64,000 nt of DNA from positions 1-64,000 of the forward strand of contig NZ_JAHBZK010000017.1 of NCBI RefSeq assembly GCF_019635465.1. Direction: 5' to 3'. Shown here one piece after another: positions 1 through 9,243 of this stretch; positions within the stretch are counted from its first letter, which is position 1, and each line of letters opens with the position of its first letter. The position numbers were made by a program, and so were the translations under genes. This stretch comes from Hydrogenophaga sp. GTDB taxonomy: Bacteria > Pseudomonadota > Gammaproteobacteria > Burkholderiales > Burkholderiaceae_C. Below the pieces are notes generated by a model. That model saw only the letters and a program-made list of their open reading frames with translations. It ran no database searches and was not told the DNA's origin.

Positions 1-832
1 GGCGCTGGCTGGACAGGGCGTCACGGCTCACCAACTCGTCGCGTCCGGACGCGAAGGCTTGAGCCGCCTTTTTCCAGACCACCGATTTGATGGGGTCGCC
101 GCGGCGATAGGCTCGCACGCCGTCGTACTCGCCGGTGGTGTGCACGCGCGCACTGCCGGCGCCCGCGTCCTGCGGTTCACCGGGGGGCAGCGGGGGCGGG
201 TGGTCCTCCGGCGTGGGGTACACCAGGGCGGTGGCGGCGGGACGCCACAGCGACCACACGCGAAACGTGCCGAGCGGAAACAGCGTTTGCACCAGCACGG
301 TGGGCAGGGCATGCAGGCCGCGGCTCGGCGCTTTCCAGGCGACCTGGAGCATGGCCTGGCCTTGGCCGGGCACGTCGGTCCACGCCAGTGGCGGCGGGCT
401 GTCTTCGTCGCCCATGACACCCAGCCCGATGCCGTGGCGCGGGCGCCGCCGCTCGCTGCCCAGGCGCACTTCCAGCACCAGGGCCTGGTGTGCGTGCACT
501 GGCTCGGGCGGGTTCAGGTGCAGCGACACGCCACGCAGATTGCTGTGGCAGACGTGCATGCCCACCAGCGCACTGCCCGCCAGCAAGAAGGTGAGCAGGT
601 AGCCCAGGTTGAGCTGGTAGTTGATGCTCGCGATCAGCAGCACCAGCAGCGTGACGGCCAGCATCCAGCCCGCGCGGGTGGGCAGGATGTAGACGTTGCG
701 CTGGGTCAGGGTGAGGGTGTCGGTGCGGCGCAGCCGGTTGTGAAACCAGGCCTGCACGCGGCGGCGCAGCGGGCGCAGGGGGTGTCGCCAATGCCAGCCA
801 CTGGCCGATGCGTGGGTGGCGGCGGCCGTCAT
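1..832 (-). CDS. DUF58 domain protein (partial, runs off left edge)
   Basis: The reading frame opens with ATG at 832 and stays open to base 1, so only the N-terminal ~277 residues are present. Two hydrophobic segments lie at about residues 48-90. Near residue 252 is the WKKAAQAF stretch that closes the typical DUF58 signature. DUF58 proteins are membrane-anchored, carry a vWA-like fold, and nearly always accompany a MoxR AAA ATPase; the pair is thought to act in assembly or maturation of envelope or enzyme complexes. The start lies 5 bp past the MoxR stop on the same strand, consistent with one operon, and a transglutaminase-like gene usually follows (outside the window). The family call is firm; the precise role is unknown. 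Confidence 0.88.
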   Translation of the reverse strand, partial: MTAAATHASASGWHWRHPLRPLRRRVQAWFHNRLRRTDTLTLTQRNVYILPTRAGWMLAVTLLVLLIASINYQLNLGYLLTFLLAGSALVGMHVCHSNLRGVSLHLNPPEPVHAHQALVLEVRLGSERRRPRHGIGLGVMGDEDSPPPLAWTDVPGQGQAMLQVAWKAPSRGLHALPTVLVQTLFPLGTFRVWSLWRPAATALVYPTPEDHPPPLPPGEPQDAGAGSARVHTTGEYDGVRAYRRGDPIKSVVWKKAAQAFASGRDELVSRDALSSQR

Positions 833-837
833 GCTGT

Positions 838-1770
<933 letters not shown>

Positions 1771-1800
1771 ATTGGTCTGGATTCTCACCGCAGTTCAGAG

Positions 1801-2754
1801 ATGGCCCACGCCACCGGTTATTTCACCCACAAGGCATGCTGGCAGCACGAGATGGGCGCCGGCCACCCCGAATGCCCTCAGCGGCTCGATGCAATCGAAG
1901 ACCGGTTGCTGATGACGGGCCTGGACGCCGCCATCGAACGCCGCGAGGCCACGGCCGCAGCCATCGCCGACCTCGAACTCGCGCACGACCGGTTGCACCT
2001 GGCGGCCCTGCGTGGCCTGGCCGACAACCTGCGTGACGACATCGCCGCTGGTGGCCCCTCGCGGGTGCAGGTCGATCCCGACACCTCCATGAACGCCCAC
2101 AGCTGGGACGCGATCCTGCTGGCCGCGGGTGCGGCCATCGACGCCACCGATGCCGTGTTGGCCGGTGAGCTGGCCAATGCCTTTTGCGCGGTGCGTCCGC
2201 CGGGCCACCACGCCACGCGCCGCCAGGCCATGGGCTTTTGCTTCGTCAACAACGTGGCCGTGGCGGCCAAGTACGCGTTGGAGCGTCATGGCCTCAAGCG
2301 CGTGGCCATCGTCGACTTTGACGTGCACCACGGCAATGGCACCGAGGACATCGTGGCCGGCGACCAGCGCATCCTCATGTGCAGCTTCTACCAGCACCCG
2401 TTCTATCCGGAGTGCGAGCATTCCACCGCGTCCAACCTGGTGAACCTGCCGGTGCCCGCCTACACGCGTGGCATGGCGATCCGCGAACTGGTCGATACCT
2501 ACTGGTTGCCGCGACTGCACGAGCACAAGCCGCAACTGCTGTTCATCAGCGCCGGCTTCGACGCCCACCGCGAGGACGACATGGCCCAGCTGGGTCTGGT
2601 CGAGAGCGACTACGCCTGGATGACCGAGCAGCTCAAGGCGGTGGCCGATCGCCATGCGCAAGGGCGCATCGTGAGCTGCCTGGAGGGCGGCTATTCGCTC
2701 GATGCCCTGGCACGCAGCGTCGAGGCGCACCTGCGGGTGTTGGCCGGCGTCTGA
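1801..2754 (+). CDS. Histone deacetylase-like amidohydrolase (class II type)
   Basis: This 317-residue protein matches bacterial HDAC-like amidohydrolases (acetoin utilisation or acetylpolyamine hydrolase superfamily). The catalytic histidine pair H136-H137 is in RPPGHHA, the zinc ligands D174 and H176 in DFDVHHGNG, and D254 in SAGFDAH; the catalytic Tyr of the C-terminal GGYS motif is present. It should hydrolyse N-acetyl groups from lysine or small amines; the substrate cannot be told. The frame is open far upstream, but ATG 1801 gives the conserved N-terminus (TGYFTH...HPECPQRL). A mechanosensitive channel gene follows after 34 bp on the same strand. Confidence 0.92.
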   Translation: MAHATGYFTHKACWQHEMGAGHPECPQRLDAIEDRLLMTGLDAAIERREATAAAIADLELAHDRLHLAALRGLADNLRDDIAAGGPSRVQVDPDTSMNAHSWDAILLAAGAAIDATDAVLAGELANAFCAVRPPGHHATRRQAMGFCFVNNVAVAAKYALERHGLKRVAIVDFDVHHGNGTEDIVAGDQRILMCSFYQHPFYPECEHSTASNLVNLPVPAYTRGMAIRELVDTYWLPRLHEHKPQLLFISAGFDAHREDDMAQLGLVESDYAWMTEQLKAVADRHAQGRIVSCLEGGYSLDALARSVEAHLRVLAGV

Positions 2755-2788
2755 GCATTTCCCGATCTCTCTTTCGCAATCGATACCG

Positions 2789-4078
2789 ATGAACGACTCA
2801 TCATCTGTGCCCCTGCGCCCGGTCGACGACCTGGGTGCCTGGCTGGCCGCCTTCACCCGCCCATCTGCACTCGCCGAAATGGCGGCGCTGGCCGTGGTCG
2901 TGGCCCTGGCCTGGTTGCTGGCGCGCCTGTTGCAGCGCGCGCTGAACATGCAGGCCGAACCCAACAGCGTGATGTTCGGGCGCCGCATCATCGACGGGGC
3001 GATGTTCCCGCTGATCCTGCTGGCACTGGGCCACGTGGCGCGCGCCATCCTGGCCAAGTTCGTGCCGTTGATCGTGTTCAAGGTGGCGGTGCCGGTGCTG
3101 GTGTCGCTGGTGGTCATCCGCATCGGCGTCAAGGTGCTGCAGGTGGCCTTTGTCGAGAAGCCCTGGGTGCGGGTGCTGGAGCGTTCCATCTCGTGGGTGG
3201 CCTGGGGCGCCATGGTGCTGTGGGTGAGTGGCCTGCTGCCAGTGGTTCTGGCCGAGCTCGACGACATCAACTGGAAGGTTGGCAACACCACGCTCAGCCT
3301 GCGCACCATGCTCGAGGGCTTCATCACGGCCAGCGCGGTGATGATCCTGGCGCTGTGGATTTCGTCTGCACTTGAATCGCGTCTCTTGAAGCAGGCCGTG
3401 GGCAGCGACCTGTCACTGCGCAAGGCCGTCAGCAACGCCACGCGCGCGCTGCTGGTGTTCGTGGGGCTGATCATTGCCCTGTCGGCGGTGGGCATCGACC
3501 TCACCGCGCTGTCTGTGCTGGGTGGCGCCATTGGCGTGGGCATCGGCTTCGGCCTGCAGAAGCTGGCGGCCAACTACGTCAGCGGCTTTGTGATCCTGGC
3601 CGAGCGCAGCATGCGCATCGGCGACAACGTGCGCGTCGACAACTTCGAGGGCCGCATCACCGACATCAACGCGCGCTACACGCTGATCCGCAGCCTGAGC
3701 GGTCGCGAGTCGATCGTGCCCAACGAGATCCTGATCACCAACCGGGTGGAGAACCTGTCGCTGGCCGACACCAACGTCTGGCAATCGACCGTGGTGTCGG
3801 TGGGCTATGACAGTGATGTCGAACTGGTCACCCGATTGCTGCTCGAGGCCGCCAAGGCGCAACCGCGCGTGCTCAGCGAGCCCGGACCGGGGGTGGCCCT
3901 GTCCAACTTTGGTGCCGATGGCCTGGAGTTCACGCTGGGCTACTGGATAGCCGACCCGGAGAATGGTCAGCTCAACCTGCGTTCGGCCATCAACCGCGCC
4001 ATTCTCGATGCGCTGCGGGCCAACGCCATCGAGATTCCGTACCCGCAACGCGTGGTCCACCTGCGCCAGCAGACCTGA
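2789..4078 (+). CDS. MscS-family mechanosensitive ion channel
   Basis: This 429-residue channel has an N-terminal membrane region with several helices and then the glycine/alanine-rich MscS pore helix around residues 245-268 (GGAIGVGIGFGLQKLAANYV). The beta-domain (ERSMRIGDNVRVDNFEGRI) starts near 272 and the soluble vestibule domain runs to the C-terminus (IPYPQRVVHLR). It would open under membrane tension to relieve hypo-osmotic stress. It is longer than E. coli MscS (286 aa), with extra N-terminal helices, so it is MscS-like rather than an MscS ortholog. The ATG at 2789 follows the deacetylase gene closely, but no strong ribosome site is visible. Confidence 0.9.
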   Translation: MNDSSSVPLRPVDDLGAWLAAFTRPSALAEMAALAVVVALAWLLARLLQRALNMQAEPNSVMFGRRIIDGAMFPLILLALGHVARAILAKFVPLIVFKVAVPVLVSLVVIRIGVKVLQVAFVEKPWVRVLERSISWVAWGAMVLWVSGLLPVVLAELDDINWKVGNTTLSLRTMLEGFITASAVMILALWISSALESRLLKQAVGSDLSLRKAVSNATRALLVFVGLIIALSAVGIDLTALSVLGGAIGVGIGFGLQKLAANYVSGFVILAERSMRIGDNVRVDNFEGRITDINARYTLIRSLSGRESIVPNEILITNRVENLSLADTNVWQSTVVSVGYDSDVELVTRLLLEAAKAQPRVLSEPGPGVALSNFGADGLEFTLGYWIADPENGQLNLRSAINRAILDALRANAIEIPYPQRVVHLRQQT

Positions 4079-4079
4079 G

Positions 4080-4104
4080 CGGACGATCCCCGCGGGGTCA
4101 TCCG
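4080..4104. terminator. Hairpin between convergent mscS and TRAP genes
   Basis: An imperfect inverted repeat centred on CCCCGCGGGG, with flanking CGGA/TCCG arms, lies between two convergent genes. It has no long T-run, so it is a possible bidirectional terminator rather than a certain one. Confidence 0.4.
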
Positions 4105-4126
4105 TTCCCAGGGGGTGTCGTCGCAG

Positions 4127-5422
4127 CTATCGGTTCATGAACCCCGGCAGCCAGAGCGCAATCATCGGGAACGCGATCAGGATGCACAGGCGCACGATGT
4201 CGGCCATCACGAAAGGCCACACGCCGCGGTAGATGGTGGTCAGCTTCACCTGCGGCAGCAGCGAGCTGATGACGAACAGGTTCAGGCCCACTGGCGGCGA
4301 GATCATGCCGATCTCCACGATGGTGACGATGAGAATGCCGAACCAGATGGGGTCGAACCCCAGGCCGGTGATCACCGGGAAGAACACGGGGATGGTCAGC
4401 AGCACGATGGCCAACTCCTCCATCACCATGCCCAGAGCCAGGTAGATGCCCATCATCACCAGCACCACCACGATGGGGTGCGGGCTGAAGTGCAACACGA
4501 AGTCGCGCAGGTCGCCCGGCATGGTGGTGAAGTTGATGAAGTTGGTGAACACCATCGCCGCAATCAGGATAGTGAACAGCATGGCCGTGGTGCGTGCGCT
4601 TTCGATGAGCACGTCCAGCAGCAACCTCGGCGTGAGCGAGCCGCGCGCCAGCGCGAAGAAGAACGCCCCGGCCGCTCCCACACCAGCGCCCTCGGTGGCG
4701 GTGAAGACGCCGCCGTAGATGCCACCGATGACCAGCGCGAACAGCACCGCCACGCCCCAGATGCCACGGATGGCCTGCAAGCGCTGGCGCCAGGTGAATC
4801 GCTCGGCGCGGGGCCCGGCGGCCGGGTCGCGCCAGGTCACGAACACCACCGCCAGGCACAGGCAGGTGATGGCGACGATGCCGGGCAGGATGCCGGCGAT
4901 GAACAGCTTGCCGATGTCGGTCTCGGTGATGATCCCGTAGATCACCAGGATGGTCGACGGCGGGATCAGGATGCCCAGCGTGCCACCCGATGCGATGGCG
5001 CCGGTGGCCAGGGTCTCCTTGTAGCCGTGGGCTTTCATTTCGGGAAACGCCACGCGCGCCATGGTGGCCGCGGTGGCGATGGACGATCCGCAGATCGAAC
5101 CGAAGCCGCCCGAGGCAATGATGCTGGCCATGGCCAGCCCGCCGGGGCGGTGACCCACAAAGGCGTTGGCGGCGGTGAACAACTCGCGCGCCATGCCCGC
5201 GCGCGCCACGAAATTGCCCATCAGCACGAACAGCGGGATCACCGACAGCACATAGGCAAAGCCGGTCTCGAAGATCACCTGGCTGGCGCTGGCCAGGGCA
5301 GGGTTCCAGCCGCGCAGCAGGCCCATGCCCACAAAGCCCGAGATCGCCATGGCGACCGCCAGCGGAATGCGCAAAAAGGCCATCGCGAAGACGGCCAGAA
5401 ATCCCAACAAGGCTTCGGTCAT
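4127..5422 (-). CDS. dctM: TRAP transporter large permease (DctM family)
   Basis: This 431-residue, very hydrophobic protein has the DctM hallmarks: an N-terminal IPLAVAMAISGFVGM helix pair, GSSIATAATMARVAFPEM, GTLGILIPPSTILVIYG and a C-terminal ISPPVGLNLFVISS. It forms the sodium-driven translocation channel of a tripartite TRAP carrier. The start at 5422 overlaps the stop of the small permease gene by four bases (ATGA), showing translational coupling; the open frame further upstream is an artefact. The substrate is set by the binding protein at 6011-7021 and cannot be assigned. Confidence 0.93.
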   Translation of the reverse strand: MTEALLGFLAVFAMAFLRIPLAVAMAISGFVGMGLLRGWNPALASASQVIFETGFAYVLSVIPLFVLMGNFVARAGMARELFTAANAFVGHRPGGLAMASIIASGGFGSICGSSIATAATMARVAFPEMKAHGYKETLATGAIASGGTLGILIPPSTILVIYGIITETDIGKLFIAGILPGIVAITCLCLAVVFVTWRDPAAGPRAERFTWRQRLQAIRGIWGVAVLFALVIGGIYGGVFTATEGAGVGAAGAFFFALARGSLTPRLLLDVLIESARTTAMLFTILIAAMVFTNFINFTTMPGDLRDFVLHFSPHPIVVVLVMMGIYLALGMVMEELAIVLLTIPVFFPVITGLGFDPIWFGILIVTIVEIGMISPPVGLNLFVISSLLPQVKLTTIYRGVWPFVMADIVRLCILIAFPMIALWLPGFMNR

Positions 5423-5928
5423 GACGGCTCTCCTACCTGCGTGGCGCCATGGAACGAAGGCTCTGGTGGTCGCACGAAGACGAACACCAGGTGCACAAAG
5501 CCCGTCACGAAGAGGAACGCGGCCATGACCCAGGCGACCGGCGCCATCGGCAACTGCAGGTGCACCGTGATGTCGCCGTATTCGGCAAACCGGTCGGCGC
5601 GCAGCAGCATGAGGCGCCCCATGTAGGCGAATGCCACGCAGCAGATCAGGTGCACGATGCGCTGCTGGATGCGGTGCATCCACTCGGGAATGAAGGCATC
5701 GAGCGAATCGAACACCACGTGCTCGCCGCGCCAGGACACCAGCGGCAAGGCGCCGAAGATGACGATGACCATGAGGATTTCGGTGACCTCCAGGCCGCCG
5801 GGCACCGAATGACTGAGGAACTTGCGTCCGCTCACGTCCACGAGTGTGAGCAGCATGATGGAAAACAGCGCCATCGCGGCCATCAGGCCGGTTGACCAGC
5901 GCAACGCGCGGTCCAGCAACTTGAGCAT
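5419..5928 (-). CDS. dctQ: TRAP transporter small permease (DctQ family)
   Basis: This 169-residue protein has four predicted membrane helices, as in DctQ. The first includes GLMAAMALFSIMLLTLVDVSGR, and the charged WRGEHVVFD loop follows the second. It pairs with the large permease whose gene overlaps its stop. The start was placed at ATG 5928 (MLKLLDRALRW), because the longer frame runs back into the inter-gene hairpin. It sits downstream of the binding-protein gene, with a strong hairpin between them. Confidence 0.9.
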   Translation of the reverse strand: MLKLLDRALRWSTGLMAAMALFSIMLLTLVDVSGRKFLSHSVPGGLEVTEILMVIVIFGALPLVSWRGEHVVFDSLDAFIPEWMHRIQQRIVHLICCVAFAYMGRLMLLRADRFAEYGDITVHLQLPMAPVAWVMAAFLFVTGFVHLVFVFVRPPEPSFHGATQVGEPS

Positions 5929-5942
5929 GACTGAGCAGCCTT

Positions 5943-5985
5943 CAAAAGAAACCGGCGGGCAGTCGATAAGGCGACTGCCCGCCGG
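5943..5985 (-). terminator. Strong hairpin with T-rich tail between dctP and dctQM
   Basis: A perfect 14-bp inverted repeat (5952-5965 pairs with 5972-5985, 6-base loop) is followed on the minus strand by TTTCTTTTG. It lies after the binding-protein gene and before the permease genes. It looks like an intrinsic terminator or attenuator and/or a 3' stabiliser that would give more binding protein than permease. Confidence 0.75.
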
Positions 5986-6010
5986 TGACATCGGCCCGAA
6001 GGCCGGGGTC

Positions 6011-7021
6011 TTATTTCACCTTCTTGATTTCGGCGCGGAACTCGGCGAGCACGGCCTTCGGATCCTTCAGACCCTTGGCGCCCGCAGCGGCGGCCCACTT
6101 GTCTTCCAGTTCGGATTGCTTGGCGGCAACGGCCTTGATGAAGGCCTCGTTGGCCTGGATGCGCTGCACACCTTGCTGCTTCTGCAGTTCGCGGCTGGCG
6201 GCATCGACCTTGTCCCAGCCCTGACCGAACATGCGCGCGGCGTGCTCACCCGACAGCTTGTCGACGACGGCTTTGTCTTGCGCTGACAGGCCGTCGTATT
6301 TGGCCTTGTTCATCATGAACACGAAGCTGGTGTTGTAGAGGCCACCAGGGAAGGTGGTGGCGTACTTGATCATTGACAGCTTGAAGGAAGCGATCGACTC
6401 ATCGGGGAAGAAGGTGCCGTCCATCACGCCGGTGGACAGCAGTTCGAACGACTCAGGCGCAGGCTTGAGCGTGGTGTTGAAACCCAGCAGCTTGGACAGC
6501 TCGTTGATGTTGCCACCACCGATGCGGAACTTGAGCTTCTGCGCCTCTTCCACGCTGGTGACCGGCATCTTGCTGTTGAAGATGACGCCAGGGCCGTGCG
6601 TGAACACGCCCAGCACCTTCACGCCGCGGTGTTCGCCCAGCGGTGCGAAGTACTTGTCGTAGATGCGCTGATAGGCCACCGAGGTCGGCACGGCGCTGTC
6701 GCCCAGGAACGGGAACTCGGCCACCTGGGTGTTGATGAAGCGACCCGGCGTGTAGCCGTCCACCGTGTACGAAATGTCGGCCAGACCGTCACGCACGGCG
6801 TCAAAGGTGCCGGGCGCTGCAGCCACGCCCTTAGGCAGGATGTTGCACTTCATGCGGCCGGCGCTTTCTTTCTCCAGCTCGTCGCACCAGCTCTTCTGGG
6901 CCACGCTCAAGGTATGGGTAGGGGGTACCCAGGACGACACCGAGAAAACGGTCTGCGCCGAGACGGCACCAGTGGCCAGCAAGGCGGCGGATGCCACGGA
7001 CAGGACGGAAACGAGCTTCAT
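6011..7021 (-). CDS. dctP: TRAP transporter substrate-binding protein (DctP family)
   Basis: This 336-residue periplasmic binding protein starts with a signal peptide (MKLVSVLSVASAALLATGAVSAQ, cleavage after SAQ or SA). It has the DctP fold signatures: GDSAVPTSVAYQRIYDKYF, the LKFRIGGGN segment, and the SFKLSMIKYATTFPGGLYNTSF segment. It should deliver an organic acid to the DctQM permease encoded downstream. An ATG at 7027 is also in frame, but GGAG sits 7 bases before the ATG at 7021 and almost touches the other one, so 7021 is preferred. The ligand is unknown. Confidence 0.92.
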   Translation of the reverse strand: MKLVSVLSVASAALLATGAVSAQTVFSVSSWVPPTHTLSVAQKSWCDELEKESAGRMKCNILPKGVAAAPGTFDAVRDGLADISYTVDGYTPGRFINTQVAEFPFLGDSAVPTSVAYQRIYDKYFAPLGEHRGVKVLGVFTHGPGVIFNSKMPVTSVEEAQKLKFRIGGGNINELSKLLGFNTTLKPAPESFELLSTGVMDGTFFPDESIASFKLSMIKYATTFPGGLYNTSFVFMMNKAKYDGLSAQDKAVVDKLSGEHAARMFGQGWDKVDAASRELQKQQGVQRIQANEAFIKAVAAKQSELEDKWAAAAGAKGLKDPKAVLAEFRAEIKKVK

Positions 7022-7233
7022 GCGCATGCTCCAAGGAGGCGGTTGATGTGTTTGGCCATTCGTTACTCAACATAAGCAACTGGCGCTGATCCACTATAGG
7101 ACAAGGGGGTATGCAGCCGCCTCCTGAATTACCCGAGTTCGCCGACCTTGCGGTCGGGAAATGTCGGCCGGACGACATCCCGACCCGCGGCGCTCGGACT
7201 TTGGTCGTGATGGTGATGCCATCGATATAATTC

Positions 7234-7257
7234 AAAAAAGCACGATCGTTCGTTTTT
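7234..7257. promoter_or_regulatory. TetR-type operator-like dyad upstream of etfB
   Basis: An A-run and a T-run flank the perfect core ACGATCGT (7242-7249); the flanks are symmetric apart from two mismatched pairs. TetR-family fatty-acid regulators use dyads of this kind, and the adjacent genes are electron-transfer flavoprotein and acyl-CoA dehydrogenase. The binding protein is not in the window. Confidence 0.4.
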
Positions 7258-7300
7258 GCCCATTGGCAGGTCGTTCAATGGGTGGCCTCTACAATCCCGG

Positions 7301-7316
7301 TTGACGTGCACGTCAA
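7301..7316. promoter_or_regulatory. Perfect 16-bp palindrome TTGACGTGCACGTCAA
   Basis: This perfect palindrome sits 39 bp upstream of the etfB start. It resembles the ACGT-type dyads reported for LiuR (MerR family), which controls branched-chain amino acid and ETF genes in proteobacteria. That assignment is inference from the motif and its location. Confidence 0.5.
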
Positions 7317-7354
7317 TTGCGCGACCACATCAACACCAACAGGAGCAAGCCAGC

Positions 7355-8107
7355 ATGAAGGTTCTCGTCCCCGTCAAACGCGTGGTGGACTACAACGTCA
7401 AGGTCCGCGTCAAGAGCGATGGCACGGGTGTGGACATCGCCAACGTGAAGATGTCCATGAACCCCTTTGACGAAATCGCGGTGGAAGAAGCGGTTCGCCT
7501 CAAGGAGAAGGGTGCCGCCACCGAAGTGATCGCCGTCTCCTGCGGCGTCACCCAATGCCAGGAAACGCTGCGCACGGCCATGGCCATCGGTGCCGACCGC
7601 GCCATCCTGGTGGAAACCGCTGAAGAACTGCAACCCCTGGCCGTGGCCAAGCTGCTCAAGGCGCTGGTCGACAAGGAGCAGCCGGGTCTGGTGATCCTGG
7701 GCAAGCAAGCCATTGACGACGACTGCAACCAGACGGGCCAGATGCTGGCCGCGCTGGCCGGCCTGCCGCAGGCCACCTTTGCCAGCAAGGTGGAAATTGA
7801 CGGCAGCAACGCCAAGGTCACCCGCGAGATCGACGGCGGTCTGGAGACGCTGTCGGTGGCCATGCCCGCGGTGATCACCACCGACCTGCGCCTGAATGAG
7901 CCGCGCTACGTCACGCTGCCCAACATCATGAAGGCCAAGAAGAAGCCGCTGGAGACCGTCAAGCCCGAGGACCTGGGCGTGGACGTGACCCCGCGCATCA
8001 AGACCCTCAAGGTCAGCGAGCCGCCCAAGCGCGGCGCCGGCGTGAAAGTGCCCGACGTGGCCACGCTGGTCGATAAGCTCAAGAACGAAGCCAAGGTGCT
8101 TGGATGA
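7355..8107 (+). CDS. etfB: Electron transfer flavoprotein beta subunit
   Basis: This 250-residue EtfB begins [20 protein letters not shown] and carries the typical [18 protein letters not shown] and the AMP-site region [21 protein letters not shown]. With EtfA it forms the soluble heterodimer that carries electrons from acyl-CoA dehydrogenases to ETF:ubiquinone oxidoreductase. The ATG at 7355 is preceded by AGGAG nine bases upstream, which fixes the start against a longer open frame. etfA follows after 112 bp, and an acyl-CoA dehydrogenase comes after that. Confidence 0.97.
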   Translation: MKVLVPVKRVVDYNVKVRVKSDGTGVDIANVKMSMNPFDEIAVEEAVRLKEKGAATEVIAVSCGVTQCQETLRTAMAIGADRAILVETAEELQPLAVAKLLKALVDKEQPGLVILGKQAIDDDCNQTGQMLAALAGLPQATFASKVEIDGSNAKVTREIDGGLETLSVAMPAVITTDLRLNEPRYVTLPNIMKAKKKPLETVKPEDLGVDVTPRIKTLKVSEPPKRGAGVKVPDVATLVDKLKNEAKVLG

Positions 8108-8119
8108 CAGAAGACGCCG

Positions 8120-8177
8120 CGCTGCGCGCGCGCATGACGGATGACTCCCTGCGGACGACCGTCATCAACGCGCAGCG
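8120..8177. repeat. Long imperfect inverted repeat between etfB and etfA
   Basis: The arms CGCTGCGCG...ATGACGG (8120-8140) and CCGTCAT...CGCGCAGCG (8159-8177) are reverse complements apart from short spacers. The repeat fills much of the 112-bp gap inside the etf operon and could be a processing or stability element or a dispersed repeat. Confidence 0.55.
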
Positions 8178-8219
8178 ACGTCATTCGTCATTTGTCATCA
8201 GATTCAAGGAAACAACGTC

Positions 8220-9152
8220 ATGACTTCTCTCGTCATCGCTGAACACGACAACGCGTCCATCAAAGGCGCCACCCTCAACACCGTGACCGCTGCCGCTGCC
8301 TGCGGTGGCGACGTGCACGTGCTCGTCGCCGGTCACAACGCCGCCGCCGCGGCCCAGGCGGCCGCGCAGATCGCCGGCGTCGCCAAGGTCATCCTCGCCG
8401 ACGCCGAAGGCTTCGCGCACGGTCTGGCCGAGAACGTCGCAGCACAGGTTGTGGCCATCGCTTCGGGTTACAGCCACATCCTGTTCCCGGCCACCGCCGG
8501 GGGCAAGAACGTGGCGCCGCGCGTGGCCGCGCTGCTGGACGTGGCGCAACTCTCCGACGTCACCAAGGTCGTGAGCGCCGACACCTTCGAGCGCCCGATC
8601 TATGCCGGCAACGCCATTGCCACCGTGCAAAGCACCGACGCCACCAAGGTTCTCACCGTGCGCACCACCGGCTTCGATGCCGCAGCATCCTCGGGTGGCA
8701 GCGCAGCGGTCGAGAGCGCCAGCGCCGTGGCCGACAGCGGCAAGAGCAGCTTTGTGGGCAGCGAGATCGCCAAGAGCGACCGCCCCGAACTCACCGCGGC
8801 CAAGATCATCGTCAGCGGTGGTCGTGCACTGGGCAGCGCCGAGAAGTTCACCGAGGTCATGACCCCACTGGCCGACAAGCTGGGCGCCGCCATCGGTGCC
8901 AGCCGCGCCGCGGTGGATGCGGGCTACGCGCCCAACGACCTGCAGGTCGGCCAGACCGGCAAGATCGTCGCGCCGCAGCTCTACATCGCCGCCGGCATCT
9001 CGGGCGCCATCCAGCACCTGGCCGGCATGAAGGACTCCAAGGTCATCGTGGCCATCAACAAGGACCCGGAAGCTCCGATCTTCTCGGTCGCCGACTACGG
9101 CCTGGAAGCCGACCTGTTCGAGGCCGTGCCCGAGCTGATCAAGGCACTGTGA
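8220..9152 (+). CDS. etfA: Electron transfer flavoprotein alpha subunit
   Basis: This 310-residue EtfA has an N-terminal ETF domain ([21 protein letters not shown]) and a C-terminal FAD domain. The FAD-binding signature [19 protein letters not shown] lies near residues 252-270, followed by [20 protein letters not shown]. Together with EtfB it binds FAD and AMP and shuttles electrons in beta-oxidation and amino-acid oxidation. A strong terminator follows at 9162-9206, so the acyl-CoA dehydrogenase gene probably has its own promoter. Confidence 0.97.
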   Translation: MTSLVIAEHDNASIKGATLNTVTAAAACGGDVHVLVAGHNAAAAAQAAAQIAGVAKVILADAEGFAHGLAENVAAQVVAIASGYSHILFPATAGGKNVAPRVAALLDVAQLSDVTKVVSADTFERPIYAGNAIATVQSTDATKVLTVRTTGFDAAASSGGSAAVESASAVADSGKSSFVGSEIAKSDRPELTAAKIIVSGGRALGSAEKFTEVMTPLADKLGAAIGASRAAVDAGYAPNDLQVGQTGKIVAPQLYIAAGISGAIQHLAGMKDSKVIVAINKDPEAPIFSVADYGLEADLFEAVPELIKAL

Positions 9153-9161
9153 TGCCCGTCG

Positions 9162-9206
9162 AGCGTTCGGTGTTGAGCGTTGAGCGCTCGCACCGGACGC
9201 TTTTTT
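9162..9206 (+). terminator. Intrinsic terminator after etfA
   Basis: The arm AGCGTTCGGTG (9162-9172) pairs with CACCGGACGCT (9191-9201), with one G-T wobble, and is followed by six T residues. The loop contains the palindrome GAGCGCTC. It overlaps the start of a short dispersed repeat described separately. Confidence 0.8.
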
Positions 9207-9243
9207 ATTGCGCGCAACGCCCAACCCCCAACGCACAACGACC
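9207..9243 (+). repeat. Short dispersed repeat, copy 1 (CCCAACGCACAACG type)
   Basis: The segment just before the acyl-CoA dehydrogenase start contains CAACCCCCAACGCACAACG. The same words recur before the starts at 11115 (plus) and 21723 (minus). It gives the gene no recognisable ribosome site. Confidence 0.5.

Larger units (their letters stand above)
7022..7354. other. Intergenic control region between dctP and etfB
   Basis: This 333-bp divergent spacer shows no convincing gene. The half near etfB holds two palindromes, at 7234-7257 and 7301-7316, annotated separately. The half near dctP shows no motif I recognise beyond the short ribosome site of dctP. Confidence 0.6.

Noticed and set aside
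4115..5626. A 503-codon plus-strand frame rich in His, Gln and Asp
   Set aside because: It is the antisense of the TRAP permease genes; its composition is a codon artefact.
7022..7235. A minus-strand gene overlapping the dctP start
   Set aside because: The frame runs into the dctP signal-peptide region in another frame and has no ribosome site or motifs.
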